Of a DNA stretch of 64,000 nt, positions 51,789-60,933 are shown piece after piece. A program made the translations under genes and the position numbers. A model generated the notes under the pieces. That model searched no databases and was not told the origin of the DNA. It saw only the letters and a program-made list of their open reading frames with translations. Every line of letters begins with the position of its first letter. The first letter of the stretch is position 1. Source of the DNA: Flavivirga sp. 57AJ16 (lineage in GTDB: Bacteria; Bacteroidota; Bacteroidia; Flavobacteriales; Flavobacteriaceae); NCBI RefSeq assembly GCF_028736925.1, contig NZ_JAQZAT010000001.1, positions 310,001-374,000 on the forward strand, given 5' to 3'.

Positions 51789-52306
51789 CTACGGTGTACC
51801 CACATCTTTTTTCAATATAAAGAACAAAAGCTTATTTCTCTTTTTACTTACTTTTTGCTCACTGATCTTATTTGATAAATAGGTGTTCGTGAATCTTCGA
51901 TTTCTTTGCTCGTCCAAAGAAAAGTAACAAAAGAAAAGACGCCCTTTCGTGAGGGATTTCTTCTCATGCTGTCGCCAGAGAAGAACCGGGCCCAAAACTT
52001 CGCGTCGCCCCACCGCCATGGCCAACGGCAATGCTCCTGTTCCTCGAAGCTTTTTAGTCCTTCGCGCAGCCTGGCTCCTACGCTAAAATAGTCCACCGGA
52101 CTATTTTTAAACGCTCGGTCCCCTTCCGAAAGGTCGGGGACAGCTCTATGGTATTTTTCCAACAGCTAGCAGAGAGACCTGAGTTCTCTATAAAAACGGT
52201 CTGCGAGGCTGGCACGGCAAACCTATACAAGAAAGCAAGGGACATAGAGCGAGTTCTTTTTATCTGTGGCTGCGACAGAAGATCATGATTTGTGGGTACA
52301 CCGTAG
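51789..52306. mobile_element. 518-bp non-autonomous transposable element
   Basis: Terminal inverted repeats CTACGGTGTACCCACA (51789-51804) and TGTGGGTACACCGTAG (52291-52306) are perfect over 16 bp. The 10-bp sequence CTGTTGGCAG stands directly outside both ends (51779-51788 and 52307-52316), a target-site duplication. Removing one copy and the element restores a dispersed repeat that exists unbroken at 60242-60291. The interior is less AT-rich than its surroundings and strongly structured, for example a 10-bp stem AAAATAGTCC/GGACTATTTT at 52085-52107. No transposase gene. Confidence 0.8.
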
Positions 52307-52410
52307 CTGTTGGCAGACAGGGAGGCACGACTGAAGAATCTAAGCTTGTTTGTTAATGACCATGAGATTCTTCGACTCCGACAACTGTTGGAATGCCCTG
52401 AATGGCACTA
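52307..52410. repeat. Dispersed GAAGAATCT/GAATGACA repeat, 52-kb copy
   Basis: From the right target duplication the sequence GGGAGGCACGACTGAAGAAT continues as in the copies at 27.9 and 60.3 kb, then GAGATTCTTCGA and TGAATGGC. The left part of the same copy (CATTCAGAAGCCT, 51764-51776) lies on the other side of the 518-bp insertion. Confidence 0.6.
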
Positions 52411-52414
52411 CGCT

Positions 52415-52792
52415 TTAAACAGCCTGATAAACCACATAACTCAGCCCTAAAACAGCCAAGGGCAAAGTCCAAAGTAACCAAATGCTATAATACTGCGTTT
52501 TCTTTTTATTCATTTTTGCATTAATCATCATCCGCTTTTTACCTGTGTACTGCATCCAGTTCTTAAAATAAAGAAACACCGCCATTAAAGCAAATAAGGT
52601 CCATGCTTTGGTAGACGACATGGTAACCATGTTCATTTGCTTAAAAAAACCTGCAAAGAAAATGCCCAAAAGCAATAGTAATGTAACCTGTAAAAGCGTC
52701 ACATATATAACGGCTATGTTATTTGCTTTTTGCTTGTACTTGGTTTTGTATTTCGAAAAGATATTATAGAATAGGATATCGAATAGGTTCAT
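52415..52792 (-). CDS. Small membrane protein of unknown function
   Basis: 125 residues with three hydrophobic helices (about 28-48, 62-78 and 102-122) and basic loops (YTGKKRMMINAKMNKKK). No family recognised. A TAGTTTTG -7 element lies at 52823-52816 on the same strand, giving a leader of about 20 nt. It stands alone next to the transposable element. Confidence 0.6.
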   Translation of the reverse strand: MNLFDILFYNIFSKYKTKYKQKANNIAVIYVTLLQVTLLLLLGIFFAGFFKQMNMVTMSSTKAWTLFALMAVFLYFKNWMQYTGKKRMMINAKMNKKKTQYYSIWLLWTLPLAVLGLSYVVYQAV

Positions 52793-52815
52793 TATGGGTT
52801 TTCTAGATAAAGAAC

Positions 52816-52823
52816 CAAAACTA
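52816..52823 (-). promoter_or_regulatory. Promoter -7 element of the 52792 gene
   Basis: TAGTTTTG on the minus strand fits TAnnTTTG. Confidence 0.4.
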
Positions 52824-52904
52824 CGGTAAAAAATTAATATGATCGGAATTGAATGCTTAATTGAAATACCGTTATATTCAGAATGGTATTTTATTCATTA
52901 GTTT

Positions 52905-53045
52905 TTATAACCCTATTAGTTTATCTAAAACTTCCAAATGGTAGTTTTCAGTTCTTAATTCAATCCTTAATTTTTCATTCGCTCTAGAATTTGATAGTAA
53001 TAACATGATCTGTCGTATTTTTATATTGTCTGTTATTATCTTCAT
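52905..53045 (-). CDS. Possible 46-residue small protein
   Basis: An ATG-started frame of 46 residues (MKIITDNIKIRQIMLLLSNS at the start, ending DKLIGL) in the 386-bp gap between the sigma factor and the small membrane gene. It is amphipathic with codon use like its neighbours. No homology can be claimed and no ribosome-binding site is visible. The rest of the gap shows no other feature. Confidence 0.25.
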   Translation of the reverse strand: MKIITDNIKIRQIMLLLSNSRANEKLRIELRTENYHLEVLDKLIGL

Positions 53046-53178
53046 GTTTTTTCACTGAAATTATCTAACCCTATTCTTCCGACAGACATTCCATTTAATC
53101 TATTTATGCTGGTTCACAAACAATACTCTTCGCATAAATACATGTAAACTTTAAATACTTTTGCCCTGCTATGCCAAC

Positions 53179-53763
53179 CTAATGATTCATAGCCTTACCC
53201 TTAAAACCAAACAGCAGGAATAGTATTTTATTTAACTTTCCGCTAATCTTTTTATTTAATATTTTAAATGCCCTGGTCATATGCCCTTCTATGGTCTTAA
53301 CTGAAATATTGAGGTGCTCGGATATTTCATCATGAGAAAGCCCTTCCCTTTTATTTAATATAAAAATCTTTCTACATTTAGGAGGCAGTTTATCGATCTC
53401 TTTATCTACAATTTTCATTATCTCATCAATATTCAGCTTTTCGTTTTCAACTACCAAATCAACAGCTTCAATATGCTTTTTTTCTAAATAAATAGCTTTG
53501 CTGTTTTTTCTAAATTCATCAATAAATTCGTTATATACAGATCTATATAAATATGGTTTCAAGTTTAAATTTGTCTTAAGACTCTTTCTTAAAATCCAAA
53601 CTTTAACAAATACGTTTTGAACAATATCTTCAGATTTAGCATAATCATTAGTCAAAGTCAAGGCATATGTGCACAACTTATGGTAAAAAGAATCCATCAG
53701 CTCTTCATAGGCCAAGGAATCTCCGGATTTTAAACGAGCTATTAAAAGTCTTTTTCTTTCCAA
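53179..53763 (-). CDS. ECF sigma factor (Bacteroidota FecI-like)
   Basis: 194 residues, sigma-70 family. Region 2 (about 15-85; SEDIVQNVFVKVW) and region 4 (about 120-170; LPPKCRKIFILNKREGLSHDEISEHLNISVKTIEGHM). Start is a TTG at 53763, as a stop codon stands directly before it and the first internal Met is too far in. It is divergent from the FecR gene at 53857, whose product likely controls it; together they should activate the SusC/SusD pair. The extended C-terminal tail after region 4 is hydrophobic (KILFLLFGF). Confidence 0.88.
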   Translation of the reverse strand: MERKRLLIARLKSGDSLAYEELMDSFYHKLCTYALTLTNDYAKSEDIVQNVFVKVWILRKSLKTNLNLKPYLYRSVYNEFIDEFRKNSKAIYLEKKHIEAVDLVVENEKLNIDEIMKIVDKEIDKLPPKCRKIFILNKREGLSHDEISEHLNISVKTIEGHMTRAFKILNKKISGKLNKILFLLFGFKGKAMNH

Positions 53764-53856
53764 TTAGATTGATTATAATTTATAAAACTAAAAAAAAATA
53801 TCAAATTCTCTCTTAAAAATAGAGGGGTATAAAAAATTTATCCGTTATAATAGATA

Positions 53857-55014
53857 ATGGAGTATTCAGAAATTGAAATAATAATAGTTAAATTCCTCAA
53901 TAGGGAAATTAACGAAGATGAGCTAAAAACCTTAGAACTTTGGTTAAGCAATGAAGATAATGCTACTATCTTTAATCGTTTTGTAAAAACAGATTACATA
54001 GCAACTTCTTTAAATAGTAAGGATAACTTTGATCTATCAGAAGCAAAAAAATCTGTCAAAAACAGATTGAGGACGCTTAATAAATCTAAAAGAACAAATC
54101 TAATTAAGTACTTATCTATTGCTGCCGTAATAGCATTATTGTTTGCTCTACCGGTCTTGTTAAATAATGATAAAACAGACCCGAATAAACCTATCATTGT
54201 AAAGAACCATATAGAGACCGGAACAGACAAAGCAACTCTTACCTTAGAAGATGGGACCCATATTACTTTGAAAAAGGGTCAAAATTATACTACCGATAAT
54301 ATAATAAGTAACGGAGAAAAATTAATTTATAACATCCCTAAAGCTACGGTTCGAGAAACAAAGTATAACTATTTAACCATTCCTAGGGGCGGTCAATATT
54401 TCGTAAAACTTTCAGATGGGACACAAGTATGGCTAAATTCGGAGTCAAAGATCAAGTATCCTGTAAATTTTGTTGAAGGTAAAACCAGAATGGTCGAATT
54501 AATTTATGGGGAAGCCTATTTTGATGTGTCTCCAAGTACTAATCACCATGGGGCTTTGTTTAAAGTAAAAAGCAGAATGCAGGAAGTTGAGGTGATGGGC
54601 ACTAAATTTAATATTAAATCATATCAAGATGAAAATATTGTTTATACTACTTTGGTTGAAGGTAAAGTAGCGGTAGACAATGGTTCTGAAAAAGCTTATT
54701 TAAAGGCTAACCAACAGTCTCAAATTAGCTTATCCAACAAAGATATCATTGTAAAAAACATTGATGTGTATAATGCAACCTCTTGGGTAAATGGCATTTT
54801 TAGTTTTGAAAGCAAACCCCTAAAAGAGATCATGAAAGTGCTCTCTAGATGGTACGATACAGATGTGGTGTTTGTTGATAAAAAGATCGAGGACATTAAA
54901 TTTATAGGCATACTCAGTAAAAATCAAAACATTGAAGATATATTAATAACCATTAAAGAGCTAGGCTTTATAAACGCATACAAAATAGATGGCAAAAAAA
55001 TAATTTTAAAATAA
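53857..55014 (+). CDS. FecR family anti-sigma factor
   Basis: 385 residues. Cytoplasmic N-terminal part (1-85), one membrane helix (about 86-106, LSIAAVIALLFALPVLL), periplasmic FecR domain (about 165-270; YLTIPRGGQYFVKLSDGTQVWLN-like block, EAYFDVSP) and C-terminal DUF4974 domain (about 310-385; FSFESKPLKEIMKVLSRWYDTDVVF). It senses the state of the SusC receiver through the STN domain and frees the sigma factor at 53763. Divergent from that sigma gene with a 93-bp gap. Confidence 0.92.
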   Translation: MEYSEIEIIIVKFLNREINEDELKTLELWLSNEDNATIFNRFVKTDYIATSLNSKDNFDLSEAKKSVKNRLRTLNKSKRTNLIKYLSIAAVIALLFALPVLLNNDKTDPNKPIIVKNHIETGTDKATLTLEDGTHITLKKGQNYTTDNIISNGEKLIYNIPKATVRETKYNYLTIPRGGQYFVKLSDGTQVWLNSESKIKYPVNFVEGKTRMVELIYGEAYFDVSPSTNHHGALFKVKSRMQEVEVMGTKFNIKSYQDENIVYTTLVEGKVAVDNGSEKAYLKANQQSQISLSNKDIIVKNIDVYNATSWVNGIFSFESKPLKEIMKVLSRWYDTDVVFVDKKIEDIKFIGILSKNQNIEDILITIKELGFINAYKIDGKKIILK

Positions 55015-55109
55015 AAAGAGAGAGCGAGGTAGACATTTAGCGGTATCCAACTTCGCCCTCTTTTAAGTCTGTAATAATTAATATTTAACTAATTAAAACA
55101 TGTAAATTT

Positions 55110-58100
55110 ATGAAAATTAAACCAACTCTTTTCTTTTTCTTATTTAGAAAAAGAATTTTAACCATGATTATGAGAACTTTCATATTCTTATTATGCTCAT
55201 TGTCATTTGGTTTTTCTCCTGCTGATGTTTTCTCACAAAACACAAAAATTGAAATTGCAAATGACATTTCATTAACCGTAGACGAGGTCTTTAAGATCAT
55301 TAAAAAGCAAACTGATTATAGATTTATTTATCAGGAGGATATGTTTAAAGAATTCCCTAAGGTTTTTATTAAAAAGGGAATGATTCAAGCAAACCGACTA
55401 TTAGAAAAAAGCCTTCATAAAGGTGATTTTATCTTTTCGATCGCTCGCAATAATACCATAGTCATAAAAACCAAAGAAGCATCAGCTCGTACAGGAGTGC
55501 TACAAAGGGTTATTAAAGGTAATGTTTCAGACGAGGAACTCCCTTTACCTGGTGCCAGTATTATAATTAAAGGCACCCAAAGGGGAACGCAAACAGATTT
55601 TGACGGGAATTATACTATTGAAGCCAATACTGGAGACATTCTTGTATTTAGCTTCGTAGGCATGACAACTCAGGAAATAACAGTTGGATCCTCAGATATA
55701 ATTAATGTGAAAATGGCTATTAACACCGCTCTTGATGAAGTTCTAGTTGTTGCATACGGTACCGCTAAAAAATCAGATTTTACAGGAGCTGCCACACAAC
55801 TTAATAGCGAAACACTTTCAAAAGCAACCGTTGCCAATATATCGGCAGCTATTGAAGGTTCTTCACCTGGGGTTACTGTAACCGCTGCCGGTGGACAGCC
55901 AGGACAGGGACAAAATATACGTATAAGAGGTTTTGGCTCTTTTAGTGCAAATAGCGGTCCACTGTATGTCGTTGATGGTATTCCATTTTACGCATCTGTA
56001 AACGCTATTAACCCTTCAGATATTGAAAGCCTTACCATTTTAAAGGATGCTTCATCTACAGCACTTTATGGAAACAAAGCGGCTAACGGTGTTATTATGA
56101 TAACCACCAAAAAAGGTAAGAATAGAAAAGGGGAGTTTACTTTAAATGCCTCTACGAGTATCGTTAACCGTTCTATCCCACAATATGATAGATTAGATTC
56201 TGATACTTATTACGAAATTATGTGGGAGTCTATGCGTAATAGCCAAGCTATTCCAGGAGTGGATTCTGCTACCGATGTTGCTACTGCCAATACATTTGCT
56301 TCTAATAATATTATTACTGAATTACTTAATAACCCGTATAATGTTCCAGATGATCAAATCGTTGGAACCGATGGTAAAATTAACCCTAATGCCAAATTGT
56401 TATATCATGATACCGATTGGACCGATGCTATTACCAGATTAGGGGTACGCCAAAATTATGATATAAATTACCAAGGCGGAACAGATAAAAGCGATTTTTA
56501 TGTATCTCTTGGCTATTTAGATGAAGAAGGCTATATTATAAAGTCGGATTTCGAAAGGTTTTCTGGACGTATTAATGCAAATTATAAAGCAAATGATTGG
56601 CTTAAAACAGGATTAAATTTATTTGCAACTACTTCTATAGGTAATCAAGCACAAACAGCGAGTACACAAAATGCTTCATTTGTAAATCCCGCACGTTTTA
56701 CCAGGAGAATTGGTCCAATTTATCCAATATATCGGCACGATGCCGCTGGTAATTTTATTTTAGATGATAATGGAAACCGTCTTTATGAGCTGGATGATAA
56801 CAGACCTAGCGGTGCTAGTGGTGGAAGACATATTCTTGCGGAAATAGATTATAATATGGATGTAGATGAAATAACATCCTTAGGGGGTAAAACCTATTTT
56901 GATATCAACTTTACAAAAGATTTAATGTTAACCGTTAATGCTAGCTGGGATCAGCGTCATTGGTACACCACAGATTTTGAAAACAAATTGGTTGGAGATG
57001 GTTCTCCAGACGGTAGAGCTTCCAGAACATACAATAGAAGAACCACATTAGGCTTTAATCAACTTTTAAAATATAATAAATCATTTGGAAATCATAATTT
57101 CAAGTTATTAGCAGCACATGAATCTGTTCAAATAAAAGTAAATAACTTTACTGGAACAAGAACACAATTAATTGCTGATGGCAACACCGAGTTAATAAAT
57201 TTTGTGACCACAACAAATTTGTCGTCTTTAACAGATGTATTAAGGGACGAAAGTTATTTTGGGCGTTTAAATTATGATTATGATGGCAAGTATTTTTTAA
57301 GCGCATCATATAGAACGGATGGATCTTCAAAATTCGCAAAGGATGTACGTTGGGGCGAATTTTGGTCATTAGGAGGTGCGTGGCGATTAGAAAGAGAACC
57401 TTTTATCGCCAATATTGATGCCATAAATTTATTAAAACTACGTGGTTCTTACGGAGAATTAGGTAATAATTCAGGTATTGGTTGGTATGCCTATCAAGGT
57501 TTATATGACCTAGGTTTTAATAACCAATCTGAGTCAGGATTTTTACAAGCATCTCTTGAAGCTCCTTTATTAGAATGGGAAACGAGCGAAAGCTACGATA
57601 TCGCTTTAGAATTTGGACTATGGAATAGATTGAATGGTACTATTGAATATTATAATCGTGAGTCTGCTAATTTGCTTTTCGATGTGCCATTACCGCTTTC
57701 AAGTGGAAGTGAGGATATTCCAAAAAATGTTGGGACACTCTTCAATAAAGGTTTTGAAATGAGTTTAAATTATGATGTTATAAAAAATGACCATTTTGAT
57801 TGGACCTTTGGTATAAATGCTACCACTATTAACAATGAGTTTACAAAATTACCGCAAGAAGAAATTATAAATGGCTCTAAAAAATTAATGGTAGGTCATT
57901 CTATTTACGATTATTGGTTAAAAGACTGGTATGGTGTAGATCCAGCAGATGGTGCTGCATTATATACTGCAAATGAAGATGCTATTGCTGCCAATGGCTC
58001 GGACATAAGAATCATTGACGGACATACCCTAACAACAAATCAAGCCAATGCAGCATTTCATTATGCCGGCACAGCTGTTCCAGATTTAATGGGAGCTATC

Positions 58101-58562
58101 TCTAATTCATTAAGATATAAAAGCTTTAATTTAAGTTTCTTGTTCACCTACCAAATAGGGGGAGAAAGCATCGATTATAATTATCAAGATATTATGAGTT
58201 CTGGAGGCTATGGTACGGCCAAAAGTATTGATATTTTAAATCGTTGGCAACAACCTGGAGATATCACAAATGTCCCAAGATTAGATGCTTCTCAAACTAC
58301 CAATTTCGATGCTACGTCTGATAGGTGGCTTGTTGATGCCTCTTACTTTAATATGAAACGTATCAATTTTTCATATAACTTACCATCAAACTTTATAAAT
58401 ACTGTAGGCATAAATACGGCTCAACTTTATTTAAGCGCGGAAAATGTCTTTTCTATTAATTCTAGAAAAGGATTGAACATTCAACAAAATTTTAGTGGAA
58501 CAACATCAAATGTTTATACGCCTTCAAGAATAGTTTCTTTAGGATTAAATGTTAAATTTTAA
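55110..58562 (+). CDS. SusC/RagA TonB-linked outer-membrane receptor with STN domain
   Basis: 1150 residues. Signal region to about 42 (ending ADVFSQ), STN signalling domain (47-120; LTVDEVFKIIKKQTDYRFIY), carboxypeptidase-like regulatory domain (133-203; LPGASIIIKGTQRGTQTDFDG), TonB-box region ALDEVLVVAYGTAKKSDFTG (208-226), plug (to about 330; LYVVDGIPF, SSTALYGNKAANGVIMITTKKG) and the barrel. It imports a ligand with its SusD partner. The STN domain signals to FecR, so this transporter controls its own sigma factor. Confidence 0.93.
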   Translation: MKIKPTLFFFLFRKRILTMIMRTFIFLLCSLSFGFSPADVFSQNTKIEIANDISLTVDEVFKIIKKQTDYRFIYQEDMFKEFPKVFIKKGMIQANRLLEKSLHKGDFIFSIARNNTIVIKTKEASARTGVLQRVIKGNVSDEELPLPGASIIIKGTQRGTQTDFDGNYTIEANTGDILVFSFVGMTTQEITVGSSDIINVKMAINTALDEVLVVAYGTAKKSDFTGAATQLNSETLSKATVANISAAIEGSSPGVTVTAAGGQPGQGQNIRIRGFGSFSANSGPLYVVDGIPFYASVNAINPSDIESLTILKDASSTALYGNKAANGVIMITTKKGKNRKGEFTLNASTSIVNRSIPQYDRLDSDTYYEIMWESMRNSQAIPGVDSATDVATANTFASNNIITELLNNPYNVPDDQIVGTDGKINPNAKLLYHDTDWTDAITRLGVRQNYDINYQGGTDKSDFYVSLGYLDEEGYIIKSDFERFSGRINANYKANDWLKTGLNLFATTSIGNQAQTASTQNASFVNPARFTRRIGPIYPIYRHDAAGNFILDDNGNRLYELDDNRPSGASGGRHILAEIDYNMDVDEITSLGGKTYFDINFTKDLMLTVNASWDQRHWYTTDFENKLVGDGSPDGRASRTYNRRTTLGFNQLLKYNKSFGNHNFKLLAAHESVQIKVNNFTGTRTQLIADGNTELINFVTTTNLSSLTDVLRDESYFGRLNYDYDGKYFLSASYRTDGSSKFAKDVRWGEFWSLGGAWRLEREPFIANIDAINLLKLRGSYGELGNNSGIGWYAYQGLYDLGFNNQSESGFLQASLEAPLLEWETSESYDIALEFGLWNRLNGTIEYYNRESANLLFDVPLPLSSGSEDIPKNVGTLFNKGFEMSLNYDVIKNDHFDWTFGINATTINNEFTKLPQEEIINGSKKLMVGHSIYDYWLKDWYGVDPADGAALYTANEDAIAANGSDIRIIDGHTLTTNQANAAFHYAGTAVPDLMGAISNSLRYKSFNLSFLFTYQIGGESIDYNYQDIMSSGGYGTAKSIDILNRWQQPGDITNVPRLDASQTTNFDATSDRWLVDASYFNMKRINFSYNLPSNFINTVGINTAQLYLSAENVFSINSRKGLNIQQNFSGTTSNVYTPSRIVSLGLNVKF

Positions 58563-58567
58563 AAAAT

Positions 58568-60064
58568 TTGAAAATGAAAAAAATAATAATTTCTTTTATC
58601 GGAATTTTAGCTGTTTTGTTTTGCTTTACAGCTTGTGAAAAAGATTACCTAGACACCTCTCCTACAGATCGCGTATCATCTTCGGCAGCAGTATTAACTA
58701 CAGACAATGCTTTAACAGCTCTAAATGGGATACACAGAGCATTATATGAACGATACGCTGATAGCCAAGGAAGAGTAGGCATAGGTGCTTTTAACCTACA
58801 TATTGATGAAGCAGGAGAAGACCATGTGTTTAATAGATCGAATTGGACACAGTCGTACCGGTGGTTACCAAATGAAAGCCCAACAAACTCTTACACGACT
58901 GCAAACTGGGCTATGTTCTACCAGTGGATAGCCAATGCCAATATTATAATTAATGGTATTGACAATGCTACCGGAGAACAAGCAGACAAAGATGGCATAA
59001 AGGGACAAGCACTTGTATACAGAGCATTTTGTCACTTTCATTTAGTACGTGTATGGGGAAATAGATATGAAACTGGGGGCGGAAATTCTCAATTAGGAGT
59101 TCCTATTAAATTAGATAATTCTGTAGACCCTATTGCACGCTCAACAGTTGAAGAGGTTTATACTCAAATTAACGAAGATTTGGATGATGCCATTGGTTTA
59201 TTAGATGGGTATTCACGAAACAATAAATCACATTTTAACGCCAATGTTGCAAAAGGTTTAAAAGCAAGAGTTGCTTTAACCCAAGGTAATTGGTCGACAG
59301 CTGCACAATTTGCATCTGAGGCAAGAGCAGGGTTTACCCTAATGGACGCAGCTACTTATGCACAAGGGTTTCAAATATTCTCTGAAACTAATAGTGAGTT
59401 TATGTGGGCAAGTCATATCGTTGAAGACCAAACAGACTCTTTTGGGAACTACGGCGCATATATCTCAAGAAATTTTAGTTCATCGGCGATTCGTGGCAAT
59501 CCCAGATCAATTAATAATTTATTGTATGATATGATCTCTGCAACCGATGTACGTAAAACATTATGGGATCCAACTGGGGAGCACTTAAACTTACCAGACG
59601 GTGTTTCTTTATTGTCTACGCACAATAAATACCCATATACTAGTCAAAAATTCATTGCCGTAAGTAATGGTGATAGCCGTTTAGACGTCCCCATGATGCG
59701 TGCTGCAGAAATGTATTTAATTGAAGCTGAAGCATTAGCTAGAAATAGTCAAGATGGATTAGCTGCCCAGACATTGTATGATATGGTTATTACAAGAGAT
59801 CCAGACTATACGTTATCTACTAATACAGGGCAAGCCTTAATAGATGAAATTTTAGTGCAACGCCGCATTGAATTATGGGGCGAAGGTTTTAGATGGTACG
59901 ATTTAAAACGATTAAATCTTCCGTTAGATAGAACAGGTTCAAACCAAAGTTCAACTTATACCAACGGAGTTATGCAAATTGCCGCTGACGACAATAGGTG
60001 GACATGGCCCATACCACAAGATGAAATTGATGCCAACCCATTAATCGAACAAAACCCCATATAA
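58568..60064 (+). CDS. SusD/RagB family substrate-binding lipoprotein
   Basis: 498 residues. Lipobox FTAC (Cys23), N-terminal CEKDYLDTSPTDRVS, TPR-like helical core (QALVYRAFCHFHLVRVWGN) and C-terminal RRIELWGEGFRWYDLKRLN and WPIPQDEIDANPLIEQNP, the classic SusD ending. It forms the lid of the SusC channel and binds the ligand. The gene begins 5 bp after susC. No glycosidase, lyase or peptidase gene follows, so the substrate cannot be guessed. Confidence 0.93.
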   Translation: MKMKKIIISFIGILAVLFCFTACEKDYLDTSPTDRVSSSAAVLTTDNALTALNGIHRALYERYADSQGRVGIGAFNLHIDEAGEDHVFNRSNWTQSYRWLPNESPTNSYTTANWAMFYQWIANANIIINGIDNATGEQADKDGIKGQALVYRAFCHFHLVRVWGNRYETGGGNSQLGVPIKLDNSVDPIARSTVEEVYTQINEDLDDAIGLLDGYSRNNKSHFNANVAKGLKARVALTQGNWSTAAQFASEARAGFTLMDAATYAQGFQIFSETNSEFMWASHIVEDQTDSFGNYGAYISRNFSSSAIRGNPRSINNLLYDMISATDVRKTLWDPTGEHLNLPDGVSLLSTHNKYPYTSQKFIAVSNGDSRLDVPMMRAAEMYLIEAEALARNSQDGLAAQTLYDMVITRDPDYTLSTNTGQALIDEILVQRRIELWGEGFRWYDLKRLNLPLDRTGSNQSSTYTNGVMQIAADDNRWTWPIPQDEIDANPLIEQNPI

Positions 60065-60123
60065 CTAGTTTAAAATTGAGTTAGCTTGTAATTTAGTAAT
60101 GAAGGTTATTAGATTATTTTCGG

Positions 60124-60160
60124 CCTCTGTTCTTTCTCTCACAGAACAGAGGTTTTTTAT
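60124..60160 (+). terminator. Terminator of the SusC/SusD operon
   Basis: Perfect 10-bp stem CCTCTGTTCT/AGAACAGAGG with a 9-nt loop, followed by TTTTTTATT. Sixty bases after the susD stop. Confidence 0.88.
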
Positions 60161-60199
60161 TGATTTAGCTATACCTGAATTTTTTATAAACACGCTGCT

Positions 60200-60455
60200 G
60201 TGCTCTGAATGAACCTCCTCTATACAAAAGGAAATTACTTTGTCATTCAGAAGCCTGCCTATCGGCAGACAGGGAGGCACGACTGAAGAATCTAAAAACT
60301 CTCTTTAGCCCCTTTGGCTGGTACATAAACATAATATATCCTTTGTTTTCATTCGACCCTAATATGATGAGATTCTTCGCTGTGCTCTGAATGACATTGC
60401 CCCCCAAACAAAACAAAGCCGCCATGTCATTCAGAAGGAGGCACGACTGAAGAAT
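60200..60455. repeat. Dispersed GAAGAATCT/GAATGACA repeat array, 60.3-kb copy
   Basis: Modules CTCTGAATGA, GTCATTCAGAAG, GGAGGCACGACTGAAGAATC, TTGGCTGGTACATAAACATA and GATGAGATTCTTCGCTGTG occur in the same wording at 27.76-28.06 kb and partly at 52.3 kb. The order suggests two tandem units. It fills the space between the susD terminator and the GIY-YIG gene. Confidence 0.65.
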
Positions 60456-60458
60456 CTT

Positions 60459-60764
60459 TCAAATGGTGTCATTAAGGAATATCCACTTAGGGTTAACACT
60501 TAAAATTAGATTGTTCTTTTTTTCTCGACTCCAACCTTTGATTTGTTTTTCTCTTTTTATGGCATCTTCAATTTCAAAAAAATGTTCATAATAAACAAGG
60601 TAAAAGCATCTATATTTTAAAGTAAAAGCTTTTGAAAAGGGTTCAGGGTTTTTATGATAATAGAGCCGTTCTTTTAGATTATTGGTTACTCCTGTATATA
60701 AAACTGTTTTTGTTTTATTGGTAAGTATATAAATGTAGTAGTTGTGTGTGCCTTTTGTTTTCAT
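60459..60764 (-). CDS. GIY-YIG nuclease family protein
   Basis: 101 residues. Single GIY-YIG domain: YYIYILTNKTKTVLYTGVTNN (8-28) with the YI...YTG core, Arg in LKERLYYHK, and a Glu within the later EDAIKREKQIKGWSREKKNNLI that can act as the metal ligand. Small stand-alone members (UPF0213/YhbQ-like) are common; some act in repair, most are uncharacterised. The gene is enclosed on both sides by the dispersed repeats (60200-60455 and 60775-60890). Confidence 0.85.
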   Translation of the reverse strand: MKTKGTHNYYIYILTNKTKTVLYTGVTNNLKERLYYHKNPEPFSKAFTLKYRCFYLVYYEHFFEIEDAIKREKQIKGWSREKKNNLILSVNPKWIFLNDTI

Positions 60765-60774
60765 TTTCTGTTAA

Positions 60775-60890
60775 TGATTATGAGATTCTTCACTGTGAGA
60801 TTCTTCGCTATAGCCTGTACTGAGCGTAGTCGAAGTACTCTGAATGACACCTCCTCTATACAATACAAAGTCACCATGTCATTCAGCATC
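60775..60890. repeat. Dispersed repeat, right flank of the GIY-YIG gene
   Basis: GAGATTCTTCACTGTGAGAT, CTCTGAATGACACCTCCTCT and CATGTCATTCAG repeat the modules left of the GIY-YIG gene; CTGAGCGTAGTCGAAG is a further known-looking inverted-repeat end. Confidence 0.6.
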
Positions 60891-60933
60891 TATATTCATT
60901 ATGACATGTTCCTTTAAACAACCCATTTACTAT

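Noticed and set aside
51848-52162. 104-residue frame (minus) inside the 518-bp element
   Set aside because: Lies wholly inside a TIR-bounded, highly structured repeat. The translation shows no domain, and overlapping frames exist on both strands.
60065-60425. Two short frames (60065-60280 and 60243-60425, minus) left of the GIY-YIG gene
   Set aside because: Both are translations of the dispersed repeat and the susD terminator.
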